From JBBRWO01 sp964388455 (GTDB taxonomy: Bacteria > Actinomycetota > Coriobacteriia > Anaerosomatales > JAAXUF01): a DNA stretch of 64,000 nucleotides. A program made the translations under genes and the position numbers. How positions within the stretch are numbered: the stretch's first letter is position 1; each line of letters starts with the position of its first letter. The stretch covers positions 27,607-91,606 of the forward strand of contig CAYMAN010000005.1 of the NCBI GenBank assembly GCA_964388455.1, read 5' to 3'. This document shows positions 15,427 to 23,813 of the stretch, in pieces. The notes under the pieces were generated by a model. It was not told where the DNA came from. It saw only the letters and a program-made list of their open reading frames with translations, and searched no databases.

Positions 15427-16434
15427 CTACGAGTTACGCTTGATGAAGAAGTCCGCCATCGAGCCGAGAAGATCGCGCGCCTTGGTTCTGGGCAGATCGC
15501 GTTCGAGCGCGTCTTTCGCCTGGAGCACCAGTGATTCAGCGTACTCGTTGGCGAAGTCGATGGAACCGGCCTCGCGCATGATCTCAACCGCCTCGTCGAG
15601 CACGGTCGAGTCGGTCTCATGTGCCGAGAGGATCTCGAGCAGACGGTCGCGATGGGCCGAATTGTGCAGCGCGTGCACCGCAACAAGCGTCCGCTTGCCC
15701 TCGGCAACGTCGCTTCGGAAGTCCTTCTTGGTCGCCTCACGTGTGCCGACGAGGTTGAGAACGTCGTCCTGGATCTGGAACGCCAGGCCGGTGCTCATGC
15801 CGAATCCGCGCAATGCGGTGATCTGCGGCTCAGTGCCGCCGCCGATGATTGCGCCGACCGCAAGCGGCACGGCACCGGAGTAATACGCGGTCTTGTGGTT
15901 CGCCATCAGCAGATAGTCGTCGACCGAGAGGTCGAAGCGGTTGTCGCGCGCCCATCCGATGTCGAGCGCCTGTCCCTCGATGGTGCGGGTGGTCATCTCG
16001 ACGAGCTCATGGAGGACGCGCAGCTTGGTGGCGTCATCGAGACCGGGATCGTCGACGACGGTGCCGGTAACGAGCGACAGCGCGAGGTCGCCCGCGTTGA
16101 CGGCCAGGCCTTCACCCTCGCGAATGTGCAGGCAGGGTTCGCCTCGGCGGGTCTGGGAGGCGTCTTCGATGTCGTCGTGGATGAGTGCAGCGGTGTGGAA
16201 GTGCTCGATCGCCGCAGCCGCTGGCCACGAACGCTTGGGGTCGCCGCCGACGGCCTCGGTTGCGAGCAGACAGATGAGGGGGCGGTGACGCTTACCCGCG
16301 TTCTCGGAGAACTGCGCGAGCGGACCGTAGAGGTAGCGCTTCATGTCCGGGTGGGTTCCGTCGACAAAGAATCTGCCGAGGTAGTCATCGAACTTCTTGG
16401 AGTTGAGTTTGAGGTAGAGCTCGAAACCGATCAT
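15427..16434 (-). CDS. Polyprenyl (E-)diphosphate synthase
   Basis: A 335-aa isoprenoid chain-elongating enzyme. The first Asp-rich motif is ALIHDDIEDASQTRRGEP, near residue 88; GKRHRPLICLL upstream and NHKTAYYSGAVPL follow the family. The second motif reads FQIQDDVLNLVG, where Asn replaces the usual last Asp of DDXXD. Product length (geranylgeranyl or longer, for quinone or lipid carrier) cannot be fixed. The ATG follows GGGGAGGGTC. No other isoprenoid genes are adjacent. Confidence 0.92.
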   Translation of the reverse strand: MIGFELYLKLNSKKFDDYLGRFFVDGTHPDMKRYLYGPLAQFSENAGKRHRPLICLLATEAVGGDPKRSWPAAAAIEHFHTAALIHDDIEDASQTRRGEPCLHIREGEGLAVNAGDLALSLVTGTVVDDPGLDDATKLRVLHELVEMTTRTIEGQALDIGWARDNRFDLSVDDYLLMANHKTAYYSGAVPLAVGAIIGGGTEPQITALRGFGMSTGLAFQIQDDVLNLVGTREATKKDFRSDVAEGKRTLVAVHALHNSAHRDRLLEILSAHETDSTVLDEAVEIMREAGSIDFANEYAESLVLQAKDALERDLPRTKARDLLGSMADFFIKRNS

Positions 16435-16551
16435 GACCCTCCCCGAAAGGACTGCGGGTGGCAGTCGTGCGAGTATCGTCGGGTGACGGCGCGAGTTGCG
16501 ACGCCGACGCGTGCGGTTCGCGCGTAATCGTAGCAGACGAGATGTGTGCGA

Positions 16552-16899
16552 CTACGGCAGAAGCATCCAGCCCCACACAGAACCGCCGCCATAGATCACC
16601 AGGAAGGCGACGTGCTTGATGATGAGTGCGCGGCGCTTCTGTGCGAGTTCAGTGGGCGGAGTGGTCGCGCGCCAGTAGAAGAGTCGCAGGGCACCGGTAA
16701 CGCTGACGACGATCAACGCGCCGATGAGCAACCAGAACACCAGCACCATCGACTCACCGACTGCAGCGGAGGCCTCGGTGGGCATGCCGACAATCTCACT
16801 GTTGAGCACCCAGAGCACCATGAGGCATGCGGCCCAGGTACCCGTGGCCATGTCGTGGAAGAAGTTGTTGGTGATGCGAACGTAGGCGTTATCGAGCAT
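16552..16899 (-). CDS. Small membrane protein linked to fetB
   Basis: A 115-aa protein with three likely membrane segments (about residues 18-36, 48-70 and 92-112) and a short cytoplasmic basic loop (RATTPPTELAQKRRAL). It begins MLDNAYVRITNNFFHDMATGTW. The ATG lies inside the end of fetB (11-bp overlap), so it is cotranslated with the exporter. I do not recognise the family with certainty. An accessory role in the exporter, or a respiratory membrane protein, are guesses. Confidence 0.75.
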   Translation of the reverse strand: MLDNAYVRITNNFFHDMATGTWAACLMVLWVLNSEIVGMPTEASAAVGESMVLVFWLLIGALIVVSVTGALRLFYWRATTPPTELAQKRRALIIKHVAFLVIYGGGSVWGWMLLP

Positions 16900-17701
16900 C
16901 GTCGCGAAAGCCCTTCTCGAGGAAGACGCCGTCGGCGGTGAACCGTCGGCGATAGGTCAGTACCAGAGCAAGTACACTGCCCAATGCGGTTGCGGCGGCG
17001 ACCATCAGCATGACGACGATCTGGTAGCCGGTCGCCGTCACAGGATCGGCACCAGCGAGAATCTGGCCGGACATCATGCCGGGGATGAAGACGATGCCCG
17101 CTGCGGCCATCGAGTTGATGGTTGGGATGAGGCCGGCGCGCAGGGCATCTCGGATGGCAGGGTGAGCGGCCTCCCAAGGTGTGGCGCCAAGAGCTGTGAG
17201 CGCGAGGACCTCGCCTTCTCGGCGGTCGAGGTCGGCGAACATGCGCTCGAGCGCCAGCGCGATACCGTTCATGGAGTTGCCGATGACCATGCCGGCGAGC
17301 GGAATCACGTACTGCGGCAGGTACCACGGATCGACCTGGATGATGACGCCCGTGACCGAGAAGGTGACGAGAAACCCGGTGAGCGCCATCGAGACGAATG
17401 CGCTGCCGAAGATGCCGGGTGGCGCGTCGGGACTGCGCTTGACCAGGATGCGGGCTGCGGCGAGCACCATGAGCAGCACCAGTCCCAGCACCAGCCACGC
17501 TGAGTCGATGCCGAACACCCAGCGCAGCACAAAGCCGAGCGCGAGCAGCTGCACGTAGGTGCGCACGGTCGCGACTGCGAGATCTTTGGTGATGCCGAGC
17601 GAGAGCCGAATCGAGAGCACGCCGACGAAGACGACGAACAGCGTCGCGAGCGCAAGCTGCCACGGACCGATGAGGATGACGCCACCGACGGTATCGGTCA
17701 C
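16889..17701 (-). CDS. fetB: FetB-type ABC exporter permease (UPF0014)
   Basis: A 270-aa membrane protein with about seven hydrophobic segments, matching the FetB/YbbM family: RTYVQLLALGFVLRWVF, PLAGMVIGNSMNGIALALERM, LTALGATPWEAAHPAIRDALR and the NSMAAAGIVFIPGMMSGQILAG block. E. coli FetAB exports iron and aids peroxide resistance; iron as substrate here is by homology. The GTG start overlaps the fetA stop, with GGAGGTG upstream. Confidence 0.9.
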   Translation of the reverse strand: MTDTVGGVILIGPWQLALATLFVVFVGVLSIRLSLGITKDLAVATVRTYVQLLALGFVLRWVFGIDSAWLVLGLVLLMVLAAARILVKRSPDAPPGIFGSAFVSMALTGFLVTFSVTGVIIQVDPWYLPQYVIPLAGMVIGNSMNGIALALERMFADLDRREGEVLALTALGATPWEAAHPAIRDALRAGLIPTINSMAAAGIVFIPGMMSGQILAGADPVTATGYQIVVMLMVAAATALGSVLALVLTYRRRFTADGVFLEKGFRDDAR

Positions 17702-18375
17702 AGCGACACCTCCGTCAGCGTCCCGGCTTCGAGACGATAACGCGCGGTGGTGAGGCCGTCGCTCCGGTGATGCCGAACTCGCACGACGGCTCCGCCGGCG
17801 TCCGCGAAGTCGCGGAACAGGACTCCGACCGCATCGGCGGACACATCGTCGAGGGCCGCATCCGGTTCATCGAGCAGTAGAACTCGTGGGCGGGTGAGCA
17901 GCACTCGCAGGAGGGCGACGCGGGCCCGCTGGCCAACGCTCAGTCGGGCGGCGTCGCGATCGAGTGCGACATCGTCGAGTCCAACGCTCTCGAGCGCGGT
18001 GATCAGGGCCGCATCGGCGGGAGGTGTGTGGCCGTGACGGGCCTTCAGTGTCCAGGGGAGTCGCAGGTTCTCGCCCACGCTGCCCGAGAAGATCGCGGGC
18101 TTCTGTGGCAGTAGTGCGACAGCGGCACGCCACGCAGTCGGAGAGATGCTGGTCGCGGGGATGCCGTCGAGGGTGAGCGAGCCGGTCACCTCGGGGAGCA
18201 GGCGAGCCAGAGCGCGCAGGAGGGTGGTCTTGCCGGACCCCGACGGGCCGGTGACGTCAACGATGTCGCCGGGGGCGATGGCGAGCGAGACACCCTCGAG
18301 CCTGCACACGTCTCGGCCGTCGGCGCGCAGGAGCGCGACGAGGTCGGAGGCGACGAGCAGCGCGGGCTGGGACAT
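17698..18375 (-). CDS. fetA: FetA-type ABC exporter ATPase
   Basis: A 225-aa ATPase: Walker A VTGPSGSGKTTLLRAL, Walker B VLLLDEPDAALDD. The signature reads LSVGQRARVALLRVLL, with Val in place of the first Gly of LSGGQ, and the region after Walker B has VRVRHHRSDG as its switch-His stretch. The ATG at 18373-18375 (MSQPALLV) is chosen over an in-frame ATG 42 bp upstream because it has GAGGGAG before it and the upstream one has no ribosome site. Paired with fetB. Confidence 0.88.
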   Translation of the reverse strand: MSQPALLVASDLVALLRADGRDVCRLEGVSLAIAPGDIVDVTGPSGSGKTTLLRALARLLPEVTGSLTLDGIPATSISPTAWRAAVALLPQKPAIFSGSVGENLRLPWTLKARHGHTPPADAALITALESVGLDDVALDRDAARLSVGQRARVALLRVLLTRPRVLLLDEPDAALDDVSADAVGVLFRDFADAGGAVVRVRHHRSDGLTTARYRLEAGTLTEVSL

Positions 18376-18450
18376 ACGGACAGGACTCCCTCGGCGGATG
18401 TGGTCGGGCGAGTCCATGCTACCGCACGTGGCCGGGTCGGGGCCGATTCG

Positions 18451-21400
18451 CTAGGGGTTCAGCAGACTTCTGAAGCTCGTCTCCTGGGCGATCGGCACGA
18501 CTGCGGTGCCACCGATGACCCAACCTTGGTCGATCTTAGCCTTGTGCGTGGTGATGAACGTCTTGGACGTGGACTGGATGCCGGCCGACGACTCGGTGAA
18601 CAGCATGATGCCGCCCATGCGTCCGAGGAATGCGCCGCCGGTCAGCGCGTCGGGGAGCTTGGAGGCAAGCGCCGTGTCCGCGCGGCTCGTCCAGGTGCGG
18701 TCGACGGCGACGAACTTGGCGATCTGCGTCGCCGCCGTGAAACGGTTCGAACTCGTGGTCATGCGCGTGGCGCCCGCCGCGGGTACCGACCCGATGTAGG
18801 TGGCCGAGGAGGCCGCATAGCGTGGCTTACCCTTGAGTGCTGCGGACTTGAGCACGTTGCCCACCGACGTTGGGACGCCGCCCTTCTTGACCGAGAGCAT
18901 CGGCATCGTCTGTGCGTAGGCGACCGGGGAAGCTGCCAGCGCGTCGTAGAAGGCCGAAGGGTTGTCGCCTGCGATCAGGATGACACCGTTGACGGCGGCT
19001 GCTCCCTTGACGCTTACCATGCGGGTCGCCATGAGGGCAGAGGTCTCGTAGCGGTCACGACCGGCGAAGCGGTCCTTGACCTGACTCACGCCCGGGATCC
19101 GCTTGATGTCGTTCCAGCGCGCGTCAGGCACGACCGCCGTGCCACCGACGATGTGGATCCTCACACCGGGGTTCTTCTTGGCGATTTCGGTGATGGCGGT
19201 CTTGGTGGCGCCGGGGACCTTGCCGACCTGCACGGTGAGGACCGGCGCGTCGTAGACGCCTGCGAGTCCGGCAGCTGAGAGCGGGTCTGACTCTTTGCCC
19301 GGCTCACCGTTGGCGACGATGATGTGCTTCACGCCACTCCAGGCCAGCTTGCCCGTGGGATCCCAGCCCTTACGAGCGAGCGCTGCGGCGGTACCGTAGC
19401 GGTCGGAGCCGTAGGCCCTGGTCACGGGACGTACGGTGCGCGCGAAAGTGGCGCCTATGGTGTGGCTCGCGGTCACGTTGGAGAACGTCACGCTCGAACT
19501 CGCACCGATGGAGATGCCGTCCTTGGTGACGTTCACGATGTGGTACCCGGCGGCAGGTGTGACCGTGAACGTTCGACTCGACCCGTGCGCGACCGTCTGG
19601 GGGCTTCCGGGAGAGATGGTGCCATTGGCGCCGGCAGTCGGCGTGATGGCGTAGGTGTTGATAGCGAAGGTGGCACCGATGGTGTGGTTGGCTGTCACGT
19701 CGGCGAAGGTCACAGACTGGCTGGTGCCGATCGAGACCCCATCCTTGGTGACGCCGACGATGTGATAGCCGACATTCGGAGTCACTGTGAACGTCTTGTC
19801 GGTGCCGTAGCCGACAGTCTGTACCCCGCTGGGCGATATCACACCGTTGGCGCCGGCAGTGGGGGTGATGGTGAACGTATCGATAGCGAAGGTGGCACCG
19901 ATGGTGTGGTCAGCGTTCACATCGGCGAAGGTCACCGACTGACTGGTGCCGATCGAGACCCCATCCTTGGTGACGTCGACAATGTGATAGCCGACGTCCG
20001 GAGTCACGGTGAACGTCTTGTCGTTGCCACCGGAGACAAGCTGTACGGTTCCCGGATTGATCGATCCGTGGGGACCGACCATCGGTGTGATGGCATGAGT
20101 GCCGACCGCGTTCTGGGCGAATGTGGCACTGAGTGTGTGACCCCCCGTGACGTTGTAGAAGGTAACGACCGAGACGGCGCCGACCGAGACACCATCTTTC
20201 AACACGTCGGCGATGTGATAGCCAGGCGCAGCCGTCACCGTGAAGGTCTTATCGGATCCGTGAACCACCGTCTGCGCGCCGCTGGGCGAGATGGCACCGT
20301 TGGGGCCGGCAGATGGGGTGATGGTGTAGGTGTTAATAGCAAACGTGGCAGCGAGTGTATGGTTTGCGGCCACATTGGTGAATGTCACCGACTCGCTAGC
20401 CCCTATCGAGACACCGTCCTTCTTCACGTCGGCGATATGGTAGCCGGTGGCGGGGATGACGGTGAACGTCTTGTCGGCTCCGTTCTCTACCGTCTGAGCG
20501 GCACCGGGCGAGATGGCACCGTTGGGGCCTGCAGACGGGGTGATGGTGTATGTCTTGACGACGAATGGTGAGCTGTTCGTGGACTGCCCCACTGCGTCTG
20601 TCGCACGGGCAGTGACGGTGTACGTGTGCGAACCGACCTCGGTCGGGTCCGGAGCCCACGCCCAGCCCCACGTGTCCCACCCATTGCTTGTCGTAGCCGC
20701 ATTCCAGTACTGAGCGGTGACCCAGCCGACTCCAGCCCTCCAATACTTGCCGTCGTCACGCAGGATCGAGACGCCGACCGATGTCACGCCCGCACCTACA
20801 TCCGAGGAGGTGCCGGCGACGATTCTAGTGGTGGCGGATGGCGAGTCGTACTCCACCGGTGTGGTCAACGTCACCTTGGGAGGCGTCGCCGTTGTCCAGG
20901 TCCACGTCGCGCCGCCGTCGTTGGTGCGGCCGATGGTCTCGTTGTCTCCCACGACGATCCACTTGGTGGCGGTGATCATGGATATCGAGCGAAGTCTCCC
21001 GGCAACCCCACCATCCTTGAAGCTCCAAGACGCACCACCGTTCGTGCTTATCTGGAGCGAGCCGGTGCCTAGATTGGTGCGGCCAACGGCAACTATGAGC
21101 GAGGTTCCAAACGAATCGATCCCGTACAGGGTTTCAGGTCTGATCGCCGGAGTTGGAGCCTGCGCATATGTCGACCAGGCTGTCCCGTTGGTTGTCTGGA
21201 GCACTGTACGCCCCGCGCCACCCACAGCGAACGCGTGTGTTGGGTCAGTCACGACAATGTCATTGAATGCGCTGCTCAACGTGGCAGGTGCATTCTGAGA
21301 GCTCCACGATGCACCGCCGTTTGAGGTTTTGTAGATCAGTACGCGCTTGAAAGCAGCGGTACTGTAGAGCGGACTGGTCCACTCGGATCCGATGGCCCAG

Positions 21401-21993
21401 CCGGTCAGTCCGTCGGGCGCGAAAGCGATTGCATCCATATGAGCCCATGTTGCAGGCCCCGGGGTGTAATCGCCTGATATCGGATCGGTGGTCCCAGGAT
21501 AGATAGGCCCGCGGAATCGCTCGGTCCAGCCAGAGATGCCGTTCGCGCTGGTGTAGATGATGCCGACATCTCCGTCAGCGGTGCCTTGGCGCTTGCCCAC
21601 CGCCACATACCCGGTCGAGCTCTTGACGACAGCTGAGAAGCTCGCGCCACCACCTACAACCGGTGCGTTTCGAGACCAGGTCGCCCCGGCATCGCCGGTC
21701 GACAGCACGAGGTCGTCGGTATCGCTCACGGCTCGAGCCGTCGAGGTCCCGTTCATGGCAAGCCCTATCGGCGAGCTCTGCCCGGTCAGGATCGCGTGCC
21801 ACGTCGCACCACCGTCGTTGGTGGTCGACATGAAGCCGCTGCGTGGGTTGTTGCCATACCATCCGCCAAGATATCCGCGATTCGCGTCGGCGAAATCGAC
21901 GGTTCCAAGATAAGAAGCCCCAAACGCCGGGACCGCCGAGAACACAAAGATGAAGGCCGCTACAGCCAGAAGGATTCTGCGAGTCGATCGCAT
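18451..21993 (-). CDS. Large secreted cell-wall protein: propeller, Ig-like, five InlB-type repeats, three CWB2 repeats
   Basis: A 1180-aa surface protein. Residues 1-28 are a signal peptide (RRILLAVAAFIFVFSAV, cut near FGA). Residues ~30-365 have repeated GGATW/GGASW sialidase-like (BNR/YCF48) blades. Residues ~370-478 resemble an Ig-like domain with YTVTARATDAVG. Residues ~480-850 are five ~72-aa repeats of the divergent InlB B-repeat type (GYHIxDVxKDGVSIG, VTFxxVxxxHTIGATFA). Residues ~855-1180 hold three cell-wall-binding type 2 (CWB2) units marked AYGSDRYGTAAALA, FAGRDRYETSALMA and SSNRFTAATQIA. CWB2 binds secondary wall polymers. ATG with AAAGGTGG 6 bp upstream; a TTG 6 bp earlier is less likely. 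Confidence 0.9.
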   Translation of the reverse strand: MRSTRRILLAVAAFIFVFSAVPAFGASYLGTVDFADANRGYLGGWYGNNPRSGFMSTTNDGGATWHAILTGQSSPIGLAMNGTSTARAVSDTDDLVLSTGDAGATWSRNAPVVGGGASFSAVVKSSTGYVAVGKRQGTADGDVGIIYTSANGISGWTERFRGPIYPGTTDPISGDYTPGPATWAHMDAIAFAPDGLTGWAIGSEWTSPLYSTAAFKRVLIYKTSNGGASWSSQNAPATLSSAFNDIVVTDPTHAFAVGGAGRTVLQTTNGTAWSTYAQAPTPAIRPETLYGIDSFGTSLIVAVGRTNLGTGSLQISTNGGASWSFKDGGVAGRLRSISMITATKWIVVGDNETIGRTNDGGATWTWTTATPPKVTLTTPVEYDSPSATTRIVAGTSSDVGAGVTSVGVSILRDDGKYWRAGVGWVTAQYWNAATTSNGWDTWGWAWAPDPTEVGSHTYTVTARATDAVGQSTNSSPFVVKTYTITPSAGPNGAISPGAAQTVENGADKTFTVIPATGYHIADVKKDGVSIGASESVTFTNVAANHTLAATFAINTYTITPSAGPNGAISPSGAQTVVHGSDKTFTVTAAPGYHIADVLKDGVSVGAVSVVTFYNVTGGHTLSATFAQNAVGTHAITPMVGPHGSINPGTVQLVSGGNDKTFTVTPDVGYHIVDVTKDGVSIGTSQSVTFADVNADHTIGATFAIDTFTITPTAGANGVISPSGVQTVGYGTDKTFTVTPNVGYHIVGVTKDGVSIGTSQSVTFADVTANHTIGATFAINTYAITPTAGANGTISPGSPQTVAHGSSRTFTVTPAAGYHIVNVTKDGISIGASSSVTFSNVTASHTIGATFARTVRPVTRAYGSDRYGTAAALARKGWDPTGKLAWSGVKHIIVANGEPGKESDPLSAAGLAGVYDAPVLTVQVGKVPGATKTAITEIAKKNPGVRIHIVGGTAVVPDARWNDIKRIPGVSQVKDRFAGRDRYETSALMATRMVSVKGAAAVNGVILIAGDNPSAFYDALAASPVAYAQTMPMLSVKKGGVPTSVGNVLKSAALKGKPRYAASSATYIGSVPAAGATRMTTSSNRFTAATQIAKFVAVDRTWTSRADTALASKLPDALTGGAFLGRMGGIMLFTESSAGIQSTSKTFITTHKAKIDQGWVIGGTAVVPIAQETSFRSLLNP
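19443..20556 (-). repeat. Five in-frame tandem ~220-bp repeats (InlB-like modules)
   Basis: Five consecutive protein modules of about 72 residues, each opening with ITPxxGxxGxIxP and ending HTxxATFA. The third, fourth and fifth (19443 to ~20090) are most alike, sharing SIGTSQSVTFADV or near forms, which suggests recent duplication. They are coding repeats inside the surface protein and a likely site of copy-number change or assembly error. Confidence 0.85.
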
Positions 21994-22151
21994 GCACAAC
22001 CACCTTTACCCGTGACGCTTCACGAAGACCTCACCGCGGCCGTTGTCCGGCGTCCGCGCTGGGATTCGATTCTATCACCGTTCAGGCGCGTGGCCTTCTC
22101 GGCGGGGATTGACCTGCAACCTTCGTGCCGCGGTGACGTGGCGGCGATCGA

Positions 22152-22664
22152 CTAGGACCAGCGCTCCTGGTGCACGAAGTCGGGATTGTAGCGGGTCACG
22201 TCGGCGCCCGCGCCGTCGGGAACCCCGACCGCGACGAGGCACAGAACCCGCATATCGTCTGCGACTCCCAGGAGCTCGACCACGGCGGCCTCGCGCTCGG
22301 CCTCCGGGAATACGCCGATCCAGCAGGTGCCCAGACCGCTGGCGTGTGCGCTGAGCAGTATGTTCTGTGTCGCCGCCGAGCAGTCCATGGTCCAGCGGTC
22401 GGGCGCCTTGGTCGACGTGGGATGGGCCAGAACCGCGATTGCCACTGACGCGCGGGCGACCGGTCCGGCGTACGGCGATATCTCCGAGAGCTTCGCGCGC
22501 ATATCGGCGTCTCTGATCACGACGAACCGCCATGGCTGCTCGTTCATCGCCGAGGGTGCCGCCATTGCGGCGCGCAGCAAGCGATCCACCTGCGGCTGAG
22601 TAACCTCCGTGTCGGTGAATCGACGGACACTGCGGCGGGTGTGGATGGCGTTGAGAACGTCCAT
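22152..22664 (-). CDS. Nitroreductase-family flavoprotein
   Basis: A 170-aa FMN-dependent oxidoreductase. Typical features are AIHTRRSVRRFTDTEVTQ at the N-terminus (FMN-phosphate Arg residues), AAPSAMNEQPWRFVVI near residue 35, and ASGLGTCWIGVFPE near 110. GGAGG lies 6 bp before the ATG. The natural substrate (quinone, nitro compound or other) cannot be inferred. It is 13 bp upstream of the DUF523-DUF1722 gene on the same strand and probably cotranscribed after it. Confidence 0.92.
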   Translation of the reverse strand: MDVLNAIHTRRSVRRFTDTEVTQPQVDRLLRAAMAAPSAMNEQPWRFVVIRDADMRAKLSEISPYAGPVARASVAIAVLAHPTSTKAPDRWTMDCSAATQNILLSAHASGLGTCWIGVFPEAEREAAVVELLGVADDMRVLCLVAVGVPDGAGADVTRYNPDFVHQERWS

Positions 22665-22677
22665 GTGGTGCCTCCGG

Positions 22678-23718
22678 TCAGATGGCGTCGGGCGCTGTTG
22701 CGCTAGCGGGTGCGGGTGCGGGTGCGGGTACCGCGTCTGGTGCGACCTCGGGCGCGATGGCCTCGCGCTCGCGAGCGGCGACGCGGCGGCCGTCTCGGCG
22801 AATCACGGGGCTGGTTCCAAAGAGGAGGTCATTCTCGAAGGACACTCGCTCTAGAATCGTGAGCTCGCGGGCGAGCTGATCGACGTTCATGCGGACCTCG
22901 GGCGAGTCGATCGTCAGGTCGTGCAGGTCGACCCCCTCGAGTTGACCCTTCTTCTTGGCGTGCACATACGTCTTGAACATCGCGCCGCGGATGCGCTGCT
23001 TGGTCGAGGGCTTTCGCAGCGCGTCGAGGATGCGGGCTCGCACTGCCTCGAGTTCCTCGGCGGGGGCGCGTTTGGGGAGCGCGGCCAAGGTGCGACCGAT
23101 GTCGTCGGCAACGGGCCGGGCGGTCTCCTGGATGATGAACTTCACCACGTGCCAGGCGTCGAAGAGGTCGCGCGCCGAGGAGATCTCGCGGTTGCGCAGC
23201 CACAGCCACGCGTGCAGCCGGCGTCGTGCGTCCCACCACAGGAGCGAGTTCGCCAGCGCCTCATCGGAGATGAGGAACAGCCCGCTCGTCGCCAGCATCG
23301 CGCCGAAGACGCCGGCGCCCAGCTGCTCGGTACGACGCTTGCCGACGCGCGCCTTGGCCAATCCGCAGGTGGGTGACGCCTCTTTGGCGATGAACGCCAC
23401 TACGCCCGCGCGCTCAATGGCGGCCATCGCATCGCGCGAACCGGCGACGACGCGCGCGGTGACGTCGTTGTTGCGGCGGTCTCGAACGGTGGCGGTACCG
23501 GCGAGCACCTCGGCGCCGGTGCCGGTCAGGTGGATCGGCGCGCGCGGAACGCCGAGTCCGGCCAGGCACTCGGGACACACAGGCGTGAACACGAAGTCCG
23601 CGCGCTCCCGGCCCATGGTCGCGAGAGCGTCGAACGCATGCCCGTTGTAACGAACCGGGCAGTTGAACGCGCATGCGCTGATGCCGATGGGTACCTTAGT
23701 GGTGATGACCGCAGCCAC
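22678..23718 (-). CDS. DUF523-DUF1722 (YbgA-like) fusion protein
   Basis: A 346-aa protein in two parts. Residues ~5-150 are DUF523: PIGISACAFNCPVRYNGH, FTPVCPECLAGLGVPR and EASPTCGLAKARVG, a Cys-rich set suggestive of metal or Fe-S binding. Residues ~185-300 are DUF1722/YbgA: DAWHVVKFII, TLAALPKRAPAEELEA, RGAMFKTYVHAKK. The C-terminus is a Pro/Ala-rich tail. The GTG at 23716-23718 is chosen for AAGGG 7 bp upstream. It is divergent from the photolyase gene; in E. coli ybgA is also next to phr, so the pairing is conserved, but the function is unknown. Confidence 0.85.
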   Translation of the reverse strand: MAAVITTKVPIGISACAFNCPVRYNGHAFDALATMGRERADFVFTPVCPECLAGLGVPRAPIHLTGTGAEVLAGTATVRDRRNNDVTARVVAGSRDAMAAIERAGVVAFIAKEASPTCGLAKARVGKRRTEQLGAGVFGAMLATSGLFLISDEALANSLLWWDARRRLHAWLWLRNREISSARDLFDAWHVVKFIIQETARPVADDIGRTLAALPKRAPAEELEAVRARILDALRKPSTKQRIRGAMFKTYVHAKKKGQLEGVDLHDLTIDSPEVRMNVDQLARELTILERVSFENDLLFGTSPVIRRDGRRVAAREREAIAPEVAPDAVPAPAPAPASATAPDAI

Positions 23719-23769
23719 GATGCCGCCCTTCGCAGTTGATGGGTGTATCGCGGCATCGAACCTTACCGC

Positions 23770-23786
23770 GTACCCAGTATGTACCC
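23770..23786. promoter_or_regulatory. Direct repeat in the DUF1722/photolyase divergent promoter
   Basis: GTACCC occurs twice, at 23770 and 23781, an 11-bp phase (one helical turn), between divergent starts 23718 and 23814. Phased direct repeats of this size are used by MerR-type light regulators such as CarH/LitR, which control photolyase genes in some bacteria. No such regulator gene is seen in the window, so the assignment is speculative. Confidence 0.3.
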
Positions 23787-23813
23787 GAGCCCGAGGCAGG
23801 AGCCGCCACGTCA

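Noticed and set aside
19443..20556. Tandem repeats as a possible mobile or satellite element
   Set aside because: They keep frame and domain pattern within one surface protein, so they are coding modules.
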